Below, piece by piece: positions 12,001 through 23,125 of a stretch of 64,000 nt of DNA. The notes under the pieces were generated by a model. The model searched no databases and had not been told where the DNA came from. It saw only the letters and a list, made by a program, of their open reading frames with translations. The stretch lies in contig NW_003101681.1 of the NCBI RefSeq assembly GCF_000003855.2, positions 1,202,786 through 1,266,785 on the forward strand, in the 5' to 3' direction. The first letter of the stretch is position 1; each line of letters begins with the position of its first letter. The position numbers were made by a program, and so were the translations under genes. This stretch comes from Blastomyces gilchristii SLH14081. Taxonomy: Eukaryota > Ascomycota > Eurotiomycetes > Onygenales > Ajellomycetaceae.

Positions 12001-14280
12001 TTTAGGCCAAGGCTACTGATTCGGGGCAATCCGGGAATGGGCCAGCAGTATCTTGCGGCTGCACTGCTGCACCACTTTGAGGGACTGCATGTACAAGCTT
12101 TTGATCTTCCAACGCTAATAAGCGACTCTACCAGGTCACCAGAAGCTAGTGTAGTTCAACTTTTTACAGAGGTGAAACGGCACAAACCAAGTGTCATCTA
12201 TATACCCAACGTGCAAACCTGGTACGAAACAGTCGGGCAAACAGTCATTTCAACATTCCTTGGTTTACTACGCTCGCTTCCCCCAACGGATCCTGTGTTA
12301 CTTCTTGGGGTACTTGAGGATGATGGTGACAATATCGATACCACGATGATGCGTGATTTCTTCGGTTTTTCCAAAAAGAATCGATTTGATCTGCATGCAC
12401 CCGAAAGTCTATGGCGATACGAGTTCTTTAGTAACTTAATCAAGTATATTAAAAGTGCTCCGCCCGAATTTCCCGACCCAGAGAATAGGAAAAGGCGAAA
12501 GCTCGAAACGCTAGAACGCGCCCCTCCGGCTCCTCCACCACCACCAGTACCCCCAACACGACAAGAGATAAAGGCACAGAAGAAACGGGATCGCTATACT
12601 CTGAACGCTTTGAAGATCAGAATTCAACCAATCATGGACGAGATTAAGAAATATAAGAAATTCCGGGCTGGCGTCATTGACGAAGCGCAAATTGGGTATC
12701 TGTATGAAGAGGAGGACCCGAACATTGTAACAAGTGATATACCTTTAGTGCACCGCACTACCTTCCGCCCTTTCGAAAAGGACGTTGACAAACACGGCGT
12801 ACCTGGTTTGCGCGAAACTGTATCCGGAAAGTTTTATTACAACCTTGATATTGTTACAATCGAGAAACGGTTGTCCAATGGATATTATAAGCGGCCGAAG
12901 GACTTCTTGGCTGATATTAAGCGGATTGCGAAAGATGCACGGCAGCTTGGAGACCAGGATAGGCAGCTGAAGGCAAACGAATTATTATCAAATGTTGAAG
13001 TTGATATCGGTAATATTGAACACACAGATCCCCTGCTTGTGGCTGAGTGCGAGCAAGTCTACCTTCGTGAAGTCGAACGTGAGAGGGTTTCTCTCGAAAA
13101 AGCCAAGCGGGCGGCGGGCGCGGACGGTGTCATGGCTCCTCCTCCAATAATGAATGTTCCTCATGGAAATACGGAAACATCATACCAATCATCGGGGCCG
13201 GTTGTCCTGGGCGAACCTTTTGCAGGTCGTCACCTCTCAACCCATGGGGAACCCACCACCCCGACTCGTATCTCTCACGCCAGTACTGTTACGAATGGAC
13301 ACGGGCCGGGTAAAACTAGCGTGGGTGCGAATGAAACCGGCAGTCGACCTCCAGCCAGCAACGGATTTGTTGGTGCTGATGGCGATGTTCAGATGTCAAA
13401 TTCAGATGATGTTCAACCCAGCGAGCGCGACAATACCCAGAATAGTTCCTTTGGGCAATCGGCACAACCACGACCACCACACTCTTACACCGCACCTTCC
13501 CAACAGCTCCGGCAACAATCCGGTCTCTCAAATTTGTCGCAGAAGAGGACACTGACGCCAATGGCCCCTGGTTCACAGCCAGGTGACTACACCAACGATG
13601 CCTCTACTACGCAAACAACTTCAGACAAAAAACACTCGGGTCTTTCATATGCACACCAGATTAACACCCAAAGCTCAATAAGTGGTTCAGCGAGACATGA
13701 GTACCCAGATCTGAATTTGTACCCTGACCGCCTGTCTGGAGATGAGCCTCTACCCGATACGCAGCAGGGTGAGAGCGGTGCCTGGGGCACACCCCTTACG
13801 GGCATTGTAGACTTTGCGAACTCGGAACCTAGCCTTGCAAATGGCAGCCAATCGCAGCGCAACATCAACAACAGCAACAATAGCAAATTCTCACAATGGG
13901 ATACACAACCTCCCATACCACCATTTGACGGTGCCGGACCGAGGACGACAACTACGCCCCGCCAAGCGCGCGTGCAGGAACTTCTGCACGGGGAGGGTGC
14001 CCAACAAGAACATCACCATTCTTCAGCTCCCTTCCCTCCTGCTGCTGGGAAGTTGATTGTAGATGACCGTCGTCTCGAAGCACTGCATCAGACATTTACG
14101 CAGAGGACCAATGGGCTGTCCGTTGAACAGCTGGAGCAGGTCAATACGAGCCTTATGGATTGCGTGTGGAGGATGCGTGGGGAGTGGAATCGGGTAGAGG
14201 TTGCGGAGGCGGTGGAGCAGGCGTTTGAAGAGGTGTTGAGTGATATACAGTCTATGCAGGACTTTTCGGTGATTTCTTGA
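9059..14280 (+). CDS. YTA7: Yta7/ATAD2-type AAA ATPase with bromodomain
   Basis: This is a chromatin-bound AAA ATPase that acts on histone H3-H4 and transcription or replication-linked chromatin in the nucleus. Two exons, 9059-11237 and 11321-14280, join in frame to 1712 aa. The first 570 residues are acidic and Arg/Ser-rich, with nuclear-signal-like clusters (KSKSKKRPTKRRRR). The first AAA module has a Walker A GPPGTGKT near residue 659, a Walker B IIFFDEID split by the intron, and the downstream [22 protein letters not shown]. The second AAA module is degenerate: its Walker A position reads GNPGMGQQ, without the Lys-Thr pair, as is known for this family. A bromodomain-like segment follows (about residues 1150-1320). 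The C-terminal 350 residues are low complexity with a short helical end. I chose the start at 9059 (ACACCATGCC) because the peptide from there, MPRTSKRTLEE, looks like the conserved N-terminus. Confidence 0.93.
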
Positions 14281-15372
14281 GCATTTTTCTTTTTATCTTA
14301 GGGGCGGGAAGGGGGTAGGATTGAAATGAAAGCCTTTTTTGTGTGCGTGCAGGTGGCGGTATGGTTGGGTGTTTTTGTACGCTTTACTTATTGTTTCAAT
14401 TAAGCTTATTACCTTTCTATGATAGGTAACAGGGCGAGAATCGATTTCACTGTCCCGTGTATTTAAGCTCTTTTTGCAAAAAATTCCTCCCTTCCCTCAT
14501 CCCTTTTGTTTTCTTTTCTTGTATTTGGGTACGATAATTCCCTTTTCGCGGTTTGTTTTATCAGGTAGTGTTTTTATTTTTTTTGTCTAGCTCATGCACC
14601 TATTCTCCCCCAACTCATCTCCTATGTTATAGAACTGGTTTCTATGGTAGTTACATCTATATGAACCTTCCATTTTATTTCTATTTCTATTTTGTTTTTC
14701 AGAGAGTTAGATAGAATAAGTACGGGAGCACTGCATGTCTGCCAGACCAATACACAATCAGGAATTCCCACGTGCCAAACGTGGAAATTTGCCGGGTAAC
14801 TACCAGAAACAGACTAGCGCGGCGCGGCCCCCGAAGTTGCCCAGGTGTCATCTTACCTAAGCAAGCGTTGGCCTCCAGCATCCATTCCATGCGGCCAGAT
14901 AGAGCCAGATATACAACGACCAGCTCCACGGCTCCACGCTACCGCCATGCGCAGCTCAAGGACTCCTATTCTACATATATTTGTCGTCTCGCCGAATGTA
15001 TAAGCCGACACGTTCCTATCTCGACTTGGGCAACGAAAAAGCCTTCCCCTTCAACACGGGCGACAATCAAACCCTGGGGAAGCATCGACCTCCTATTCTG
15101 CGAATTTTAATCACCCACAGAACTAACGACCACTTTACGGACTGACTTACGACACATCTCTGCCTATTCGATTCTGTATTTCTGTTGTGACGGACATATC
15201 AAGCAGCGAGCGGCGTTGCAATTGTTGCCGACAGAGCCCAAGGGAAAATCAGCACAATCATCGGGGAGAGCAAGATATACATACGGAAACAAATAGAGCG
15301 GTCGAATTCTCTCACTCGACGATCCTTTTTTTTCATATTCGCATTCGCATTCACATACCCTCCTTTTACACG
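14281..15372. other. Spacer between YTA7 and SEC66
   Basis: This holds the T-rich 3' region of YTA7 (several runs of T between 14310 and 14700) and the leader of SEC66. The 112-codon open frame at 14772-15110 has no recognisable domain and reads like chance. The frame from 15187 is in phase with SEC66 but lacks any conserved content before 15373. Confidence 0.5.
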
Positions 15373-16390
15373 ATGGTGAACTGGCTCAGTTTAACCTTTC
15401 CCATCGCCTACATAGGCATCCTCGTCGGCTCGTTAGCGACCTTCTCCTCCCTATATCGCAAACGGAAAGCTGGTAAGTTTGAACTCGTTCGATGTGACTC
15501 TATTTAAACAGTTCTCTGCTTTACTATTTCCTTCTGCCTTTCTGCCTGCCTTCGTAGCTGCAGCTGCAAGTTATCTGTCGATCCGATGTGACGATATCTT
15601 TTCAGGTTACCTATTTCCATTTTTCTCTAACTCATAATCTTTGTCCCTACTAGCTAAATCCACCTCCTTAACGCCATGGTTCCCTCCACATTTACAACGA
15701 GATATATACCTCTCCCTCACCTGCCTTCACGAGGAGCCAAGCACATCTAAAGCGCCAACAACGACATCAACAAAGGAGAAGAAGGTACCTGAGACCGTGC
15801 TAAAGGCAGCTCTCCTCCGACGTGCGGCAGAGGATATCCGCCGTCTGATCGAGTTGCGCAGCCAAAAGCCGGCGCTCGCGGGTCTGTTGCAGAAGGGCAG
15901 TGTTGGTGATGATTTGTGGCAGCGGTTTCTGAGGGCGGAGAAAGAGATGGAGGAGGAGGTCAGAGATGTGGTTGCGGAGGTATGTTTAGCTCTCCATTTG
16001 TTTTCCCTTTTTGTCCACTCCTTTGGCCCTGTTTGCTTACAATTGTCCATTGCCCAGGCCAACCTCTTCGTCCCCAACTGGGGCAGCACCATCTTCCAGT
16101 CCGCCAATGAAATGGTTGTCAACAACCTCCTCCGCGAACGAGTCGAGGAGATCCAATCTACCGTTAAGGAGGAGAGGGAATGGTGGGATAAGAAGAAGGC
16201 TAGCATCCAAGAAGAATTCATGAAGGAGTTGATAACCGATTCTTCTACTAAACAGACCAGTGCGGGTTCGGGCTCTGCACCAATTAGACAGAATAGTAGT
16301 GATGATGATGCCGTGTTGGTTGAGAGTGGCGGACCCGCTGTTGGTGGCGGCGGTGGTGGTAAGAACAAGAAGAAGAAGGGCAAGAAGTGA
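15373..16390 (+). CDS. SEC66: Sec66/Sec71, Sec63-complex translocation subunit
   Basis: This is a non-essential subunit of the Sec62/Sec63 complex that supports post-translational protein import into the endoplasmic reticulum. Three exons, 15373-15472, 15654-15979 and 16058-16390, give 252 aa. Residues 7-29 form the single membrane anchor (LTFPIAYIGILVGSLATFSSLY), followed by RKRK. The cytosolic part contains TPWFPPHLQRDIYLSL, the KAALLRRAAEDIRRLIELR helix and the NLFVPNWGSTIFQSANEM core typical of Sec66. The C-terminus ends in a Gly run followed by KNKKKKGKK, unusually basic and probably flexible. The middle intron must be removed at 15980-16057 even though that frame stays open, because the conserved VAE-ANLFVPNW junction needs it. 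Neighbours are unrelated. Confidence 0.92.
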
Positions 16391-17459
16391 GGTTGATGTT
16401 TTGATATCCTTCCTTTCCCTCTCCTTTCTCTACTTACGATAAGGTCACTCACTACTTTCGTGACTTGTCCATGGAATGGGTGTTGGTACTCAGGCACCGT
16501 TGGGTCTATGTTTGACGTTTACTTTGGCCCGAATGGCCCAATTCTCGAAAACGGTTTGTGCGCCATATACATTTTATTGATCCTGCTGTTTTGTTGTTTT
16601 TGTTTCCTTAGACATACGGAAAAATGGGGTTCGGAAACTTTTTTTACTCCTTTATTATTATTTTGCTACGTCTCCTTTTCTCCCGCGCCCCTGGTTGAAC
16701 ACTAATTATTATTGTACCAAACCTCTTTTTACTGTAGCACCAGGTGTTTTCCTTGTCTCCTGTGGTATATACGCTGCTTATTATCGCCCTGGCATATCCT
16801 ACCGACTGACAGTTTTATCCTTTTCCTTTCTGGAGTTTATTATTATTATATTTTATTATATCCTTGTGTGTATGGATTGTTATTCATAGTTATTATCAAT
16901 CAAGAGGTATGCAATAGAGCAGCATTGCAAATATTTGAGAGCGCGGGGATGAAGGCCCCGCTTTGTCGAACAACACCTTCCTTGTCCTCCGGCTGTTGCT
17001 GGATCTTGCGTGCCGCGAGGTGACACGAGAAGCTCGCATTGCATCAAAGCGCATATACTCGGTTAATACGTCTGCCAAAGGCATGTATTATCATTTACTT
17101 TTTGCTATGGTACAATAAAAAATATGCGATTATAGTTGCCCCCCTTTTGTCCAAACTTATCCCAGATACGCCTGTCATCTCCGCCCAGGAGAAGTAGTGA
17201 ACTTTCTATGATACATAACGGTCAAACAAATTACCCTAAATGCCTTGCCCCCTTTCCCCGGACGATATGTATGAAAAAGTGAGGAGGGAAATAAAAAAGG
17301 TAAAGAGATTATACATGCGACCCTGCGTTGAAAACCAAGAGCATGAGGAATGGTAGGTATATCTTTTTAACAAAGATTTGCTCAGGACAAGTCAGGGCTG
17401 GATCTTCCAGGTAGTTGAAGATGGGTGATAAGAGAAAATATGATCAGTGAGACTGATTC
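16391..17459. other. Convergent spacer, no gene
   Basis: This is 1.07 kb between the stop codons of SEC66 and the minus-strand PPR gene. It is T-rich near 16600-16880 and otherwise featureless. The short hydrophobic frames at 16695-17023 come from the T-rich composition. Confidence 0.5.
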
Positions 17460-20090
17460 TCACTGCAGTAACTCCTCTGGCACTGGTTCCCCCAAATACA
17501 ACTCCTCGCTCTCTCCCATCTCGAGCGCTGCCTTGCGGATCTTATCCTCGTTCTTGCGAGGATTTTCCGCCAACCGACTTAGCACAACCCGCAATAAATC
17601 CGAATACAGGTTAACCTCATGATCCTTCCGTGCTTTTATGTCTAGATCCTCTATCAGCAAGCCCTGTTTGCCCAACTCGACTACTTTCCTATCACGAAGC
17701 GTTTCTAGCAGCTTCGTCACGTGTTGAAGACTTTCCTTGCTGCGTGGGTTTGTGGAGATGCGCCGTCGGTGGCGGCGAGTCCTTTTGTTGTCTTCGAGTT
17801 CCGGTGGTGGTGGGAGGAGGCGGACGACTTCGAACATTAGGATGCGCGCTGTGACGACGTCCGGTATGTAGCCGAAGACATGCCGCATGGAATGCAGGGC
17901 GACGATCGTGCCTTGCGGGTCGAGCGAGAAGGAGAAACAACGGAGGATTTGGTCGTAGAGGTCTTTGGTGAAGAATTTGCGGGCGTTGGCCTGACTGCGT
18001 GGGGTGAGGCTGAAGTACCAGTCCATCATTTCGCGGTAGAGGACGCGTGCAGTGGGGAAGTTTGAGTCGAAGGATGGTCGCGCACGGTCGTATTGAATTT
18101 TGGCGCAGTCCCAAAGGCACGCGAACGTTTCTAGATCGGGGCGGACAGTCGCCGACATTTGCTGATAGCGGGTCCAGACGCCAAGGACGTCCTGTTTGCG
18201 CAACTCTGCAAAGAGAAGGTGGTTCATAAAGAACACATTAGGCCGCATCTGGGCCTTTTCAAGGCATTCAATTACGTAGTTGGCCATGTGTTCTTGGCCG
18301 CGCCGGGTATAATAGAGTAATAAGAGGGAGAAGGTTTCAATGCTTGCAGGGGGAACAGTTCTTTGTTCAAATTTGGGGATACGGATGCCATCCCCGCCAT
18401 CGCGAACTGATGGCTTGCTCGATCCGGGTAATGGGTTCTTCTGGCGGGACCAGACAGTATCAATCCGTTCCTGAATCATCGCCCATCCGAGTTTCTCGGC
18501 CTTCTCTCGGGCAGTGAGACTTTCTTTGCGGAGCCAGCCGCCTATGACTCCATTCATATGTTTTGCATCGGGGTTAATCCCACGTTCGTACATCAATTCA
18601 ACAACTGCAGCAGCAGAATCAACCTCGCCCATGCCAATTAACTTCTTCATCCAACTCGCATAGAAGAACTTGTTTTGGAACTTCCGGGGCATGATCGTAA
18701 GGGCAGATAGTGATACTTTATTCACGTCCGCTTCTGTAATGCTTGAAGCTTGCAGATTGTCAACAAGGCCTAGGGAGGCGTGGTAGAGAGAAGTTGAGTC
18801 GGACGGCGAGGATTGTCCCGTGAGCATCATATCCTTGAATACTGCAACGGCCATGTCAACTCGGCCAGCTTTTAGGAACCCAACGCTTATCGAATCGTAG
18901 TCATTCATATTTATATCAGGCCCAAGAATTGTTTTGAGCCGTAGATACAAAGTCCAAGCTCGAGCACCGTTTGTATTGCCAGGGATTTTAGCCCAGGCAA
19001 CGATTATTGGTATTAGAATGCGTGGAGGGCGGGAATGGTCATCTGCCAGAAACGCCAGTGCGAGATCTTGCGCACTTTCCAATTCTCCATTTGCGATCAA
19101 TATTTCAACCCCCAAGTTCCAAAACTGCTCAACCTCCGTTCTCGATGCGTAGTCTAAATGTTTCTCGCGACTTTTCCACATTGTAAATGCCTTATTTGAC
19201 TGGCCATTTTCAAGAAGGAGTGTAATGTACCGCAGCCATTGGGGTTGCATCAAATCTCGACCATTTGAAAGAATATCTTCGGCCAAATCCTCCCAGTGCC
19301 CCAGCTGTGGGACTTGGGGGCTGGCGCTCTGGCTTTGGGAGTTCCACATTATGGCCAAGGTCTCTTCTGGCAATAATTCAATAAAGGCCGGTATTAGGGC
19401 TTTACATCGCTGATATGACCTCCACAATTCCTGCCTATTGGCCCTAGTTGGATCTTTGATTAGAATCTTTAGATTCTGATTGAATCGGTTAACATGCGCT
19501 TGAGCGGTGTCCGGGACTTTTAATTCGACTTCGAAAGATTCTTTAGGGGATGGTTTGACCGGCTCGAGCATTTCTTTCGGGTTCCATTCAGCTGTTTTCC
19601 GCTTCTCCAGGTCCTGAGCCTCCTCCGCAATCATTTCATCCAGCCCGGCAAAAAAGTCTTCATAATGCTGTTTATCCTTTGCTTCTTCCTCAACATGCTC
19701 CTCTTCATATTTGCGAACCGCTTCACGGATTATTTCTCTTTGCTTTTCCGGCAACTGTTTCATCAAGGGGCTGTTCGGCCCAAAAGGGCCTTGTTTTATC
19801 TCTTTCAGCTCTTCCTGTAGCTCTCGGATTTTGGCCCAAATAACATCTTGTTCGGCCCGTTCTTCTTCCTCTGGGTATACCTCGACTTTCTCCTTGCTCA
19901 AACGCGTAGGTTGCTCAAACCATCGTATAGAGGCTTTAAATTTGTTGTTCTGGCCATCACTGTTAGAGAGCGCCGTTATGCCCGAGGAGAAGGGTCGGCG
20001 CGTTTGCAGGTGCGGAGGGCAGCAGGAGTTAAGGCGACTCTGAACACCATGACGATGCCATTGAGCCCCGGACAGACTCAGGCGGCGCAT
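17460..20090 (-). CDS. Mitochondrial pentatricopeptide-repeat protein
   Basis: This is a single uninterrupted frame of 876 aa. The N-terminus is basic and acid-free (MRRLSLSGAQWHRHGVQSR), as in a mitochondrial presequence. Residues 60-190 are highly charged and predicted coiled coil (EEERAEQDVIWAKIRELQEE and following). From about residue 220 to 720 the protein is all-helical with paired-helix repeats of PPR character, for example VDSAAAVVELMYERGINPDA and the later stretch around ANYVIECLEKAQMRPNVFFM. The C-terminal 130 residues are basic. Fungal mitochondrial PPR proteins stabilise or translate specific organellar mRNAs or assist respiratory complex assembly. Size and layout would also fit a CIA84-like complex I assembly factor, but I cannot decide from sequence alone. 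It shares a 268-bp divergent promoter with ORC3. Confidence 0.8.
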   Translation of the reverse strand: MRRLSLSGAQWHRHGVQSRLNSCCPPHLQTRRPFSSGITALSNSDGQNNKFKASIRWFEQPTRLSKEKVEVYPEEEERAEQDVIWAKIRELQEELKEIKQGPFGPNSPLMKQLPEKQREIIREAVRKYEEEHVEEEAKDKQHYEDFFAGLDEMIAEEAQDLEKRKTAEWNPKEMLEPVKPSPKESFEVELKVPDTAQAHVNRFNQNLKILIKDPTRANRQELWRSYQRCKALIPAFIELLPEETLAIMWNSQSQSASPQVPQLGHWEDLAEDILSNGRDLMQPQWLRYITLLLENGQSNKAFTMWKSREKHLDYASRTEVEQFWNLGVEILIANGELESAQDLALAFLADDHSRPPRILIPIIVAWAKIPGNTNGARAWTLYLRLKTILGPDINMNDYDSISVGFLKAGRVDMAVAVFKDMMLTGQSSPSDSTSLYHASLGLVDNLQASSITEADVNKVSLSALTIMPRKFQNKFFYASWMKKLIGMGEVDSAAAVVELMYERGINPDAKHMNGVIGGWLRKESLTAREKAEKLGWAMIQERIDTVWSRQKNPLPGSSKPSVRDGGDGIRIPKFEQRTVPPASIETFSLLLLYYTRRGQEHMANYVIECLEKAQMRPNVFFMNHLLFAELRKQDVLGVWTRYQQMSATVRPDLETFACLWDCAKIQYDRARPSFDSNFPTARVLYREMMDWYFSLTPRSQANARKFFTKDLYDQILRCFSFSLDPQGTIVALHSMRHVFGYIPDVVTARILMFEVVRLLPPPPELEDNKRTRRHRRRISTNPRSKESLQHVTKLLETLRDRKVVELGKQGLLIEDLDIKARKDHEVNLYSDLLRVVLSRLAENPRKNEDKIRKAALEMGESEELYLGEPVPEELLQ

Positions 20091-20358
20091 GGATGTAGAG
20101 GCGCAAAATCAGACCATCGGAGCTGAAGTAAAAATCATATCTTGCCTGTGCTCCGAAAAATATATTGGAGGTCAAAAAGATGGAAAGCAATTATACGCCG
20201 AAGTGTAATATTACGTAGCATGACAGCCATACGTTACGATAGCGTATTATGTAATCAGCCCCATGAACACGCAATGTAGGGAGCAGAAAACAACACCGCG
20301 TTTAATATTTGATCGAACAGCACTTTTGCGGTCATCGAATTTATTTAATAGTAGTAAA
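20091..20358. promoter_or_regulatory. Compact divergent promoter, PPR gene / ORC3
   Basis: Only 268 bp separate the two start codons. The central part contains related TACGT words (ATTACGTAG near 20210, TACGTTACG near 20230) and GCGTATTATGTAAT, which resemble bZIP half-sites. This is the only space available for regulating both genes, so co-regulation is possible. The motif reading is speculative. Confidence 0.4.
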
Positions 20359-22864
20359 ATGACTAGTGTTGATTATCACCACGAGAATCGGGGACTGGAA
20401 AGCCTCAACGGCTTAGAGCACCAAGTTTGTCTTTGCCCTTCATGTTTATCAAGCTCCTTTGGACTTTCTAACATCGCGCAGAGTACATACGTATACAAAC
20501 CTGTCCAAAAAAATACTTCACAGAATGAGCGTCCATCAAAGAGGCGTAAAGTGTCCAGCGCCCTGGCACATGAGAAACAAAATGATTTGCTATTTGCACC
20601 TCTATTGGAAGGCAACGAGGACATGGAATCCGTCAAGCTGCGATATAGCTTATTCCAAGAATTCTGGGAGACCCAGGAGCAGCAAATTCAGGTTTGTTGA
20701 ATTTTTAAGGATGATGTGAAAAATTAAATAAAGTGAATCTAATTTTCAGAAAGGGGATACTCCGTGACGTAGATTCGGAGATTTTAGACCATGTTTCTAC
20801 GTTCGTAGAGCAAACCTCCCATGACAAGTACGTGGTTGATATCTTCTTCTGAGAGAGTTGTTAACTAATCTATATGTAGCGGCAATGGGCGTATACCCGC
20901 CGGATTGATTACTTTGGGCTCAAATTTTTCATCGATAGGACGGCTATTAGATCGATTGCACCGACAAATGCAATCTACCGCTATTGGGCAGGTGGTTGCG
21001 CTAGATTCTGGAGACGCATCCAATCTCAAAACTGTTCTAAAGTATATCATTCGATCTGGTACAAGTGTGGTAAGGGATGTGGATGGGGATCAGGATTTAC
21101 CAACTGATCGGGCAGTGAGTAGTATAACTTCCTGTTTCTTGTCCGGGGCTTCAGCGCTGAAACTTAAACAGGGCCCAAAACCTCTTGCTTATGACCTAGA
21201 TATTTTGCATGACCACGTAAAGCAGAAAGGGATTAGGAAAGTGGTAATTGTCTTTCGAGACAGTGAAGCCTTTGACCATGGCTTATTGGCAGACCTAATA
21301 TCATTATTCAGGTAAGAAAACCTCGAAGAATTCGAACCGACCAAAGCTAACGTTTATATAGTTCTTGGGTTGATCGAATCCCCTTCGTTCTTCTCTTCGG
21401 TATTGCAACTTCTGTCGAGCTTTTCGAGGCCAGACTTCCGAGATCTTTGGTAAATCTACTGCAAGGCTGCCGATTTGACATTCAGGACTCTGGGGATTCC
21501 GTAAACCGAATCTACACTACTCTCCAAATGTGCCAGGAGGGAACTCTATGGTTGGGTCATAACGTGAGCAGAATACTTTTTGAGAGGTCCAAGGACCATT
21601 TTCAGAGTCCAGAAGGCTTCGCGAATGGGATTAAGGTATGTGTATTGAAACATATCACAAATGTACCCTCTTTCGGAGTTACAGCACTGACAACAGTAGT
21701 ACGTGTATATGGCTCATTTTTTCGCCAACCCACTATGTACATTGCTTTCAAAAATTGAATCTGCAAATATCCTCCAATCAGATTTATGCCAGGCTATCCG
21801 AAACTTACCCTCCTTCCGCAGGTCAGTATTGAATTTCCGAATATCTTCAAAGCTTGCTGCATAACTCACCTACCATTGTTAGACATGTGTATGGTTTGCT
21901 AGACGAGGGTGAAGCGGGAAAAGCCCGAACACTTTTAGAAGACGACGAGTTATTAGCACGGTATGCCCGAGCAAACATTCGGAGTGGTCAGGAAAAAATC
22001 AACGCTATGTTACATTCTGTTGAGACGCTATCAACCGTACTACGTATTTTGAAGATCCCTAGAACACCCACGCTCTCTGAACTTACCATTCAAGCACTGG
22101 CTGGGGAGCTCCTGGGTTCAAAAATTGTTGAAGACATGCTCGCGGGACTAAAAAAATTGCCATCCAATACCATCGAAACTATTTTGGGCGCCCTCCCACA
22201 AGGAATGGTGGAGTTTGATGCATCCAGGGACGTACAGGGAACGCTCCAATCATTATTACAAAATAAAAAAGGCTCCGGCCCTCTCCGCAGTGAATACGAT
22301 GAATATCATTCAACCCACAAAACAACGGTTGTTGGGCAGAGAGTCAAACTCACAAAATCCAAAGCAAAATTATCCAAACAAGACATCGAATATACTGCTT
22401 TTGTCAATGATCTGAGTGCTGCGTTCCAGGATTACTTCTCGATTAATCTCATATCTCCACTCGACCTTTTCATGCATGAGGCATTCCTCTACGACTTGAA
22501 AACACCCATAAAGGGTGCTTTTACCCCTCGACCTCGTTCCACGATCGAGCGAGCTTTATCTACTCCATTTGACTACCTGGCTACAAGCGCGCTTTCTGCG
22601 GATGACGAGGAAATGATGCCTTCCAAACCAGCAATCTCGATTCTTTATAATCTCTATTCGGAAACAGGTTCCCTGGTCAATGTATATGACCTGTGGCGTG
22701 CCTATTATACAATGGCGGGCGGTGATGATGGAGAGGAACCAGATGAGCGACAGACGTTGGCTGTATTCTACCGCGCTCTATCAGAATTGAAAATGATGGG
22801 AATGGTCAAGCATAGCAAGAAGAAGATTGATCATTTGGCGAAGTCAACGTGGATGGGTTTGTAA
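20359..22864 (+). CDS. ORC3: Origin recognition complex subunit 3
   Basis: This is a core subunit of the six-protein complex that marks replication origins in the nucleus. Eight exons are inferred: 20359-20424, 20482-20691, 20754-20827, 20880-21114, 21172-21311, 21362-21635, 21700-21821 and 21883-22864. They sum to 700 aa without a frame break. The AAA-like N-terminal region shows AGLITLGSNFSSIGRLLDRL, then the segment IRKVVIVFRDSEAFDHGLLADL (a Walker-B-like strand). The C-terminal part ends in a winged-helix-like segment (LYNLYSETGSLVNVYDLWRAY ... MMGMVKHSKKKIDHLAKSTW), typical of Orc3. Introns 20425-20481 and 21115-21171 are each 57 nt and contain no stop, so a naive ORF runs through them. 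The first has a good CTAAC branch site. The third exon most likely starts after an AAAG 3' splice site. The start at 20359 is preferred over an in-frame ATG at 20263. Confidence 0.88.
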
Positions 22865-23125
22865 TATTATAGGTGTCTAGCGACGATGTACACAATGCAT
22901 CCATAAGAAACCATGGGTGTCAATAGATAACTGCTTTTCGGAACGAAAAGGAAAGATATAGGGGTATCATAGTTCTCGTCCAGTGCCATAACAGCTCTGT
23001 CCCATTATTACAGCAGCACCATAACTAAAAAATAATAGAGTATTTGTACACCAATTCTCCAAAAACGCCGGTCAACATAAAATCCCTTTTCGCCTTTTGT
23101 ACCCGTAACATAGCGCGATCCTGTT
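22865..23125. other. Convergent spacer, no gene
   Basis: This is 261 bp between the ORC3 stop and the stop of the minus-strand gene. It must hold both 3' ends. Nothing else is seen. Confidence 0.5.

Noticed and set aside
14772..15110. 112-codon frame upstream of SEC66
   Set aside because: It lies in leader DNA, has low-complexity composition and no recognisable motif.
15727..16497. 256-codon frame antisense to SEC66
   Set aside because: It is a shadow of the SEC66 exons and introns, Ser/Pro-rich with no domain, while the plus strand encodes a recognisable Sec66.
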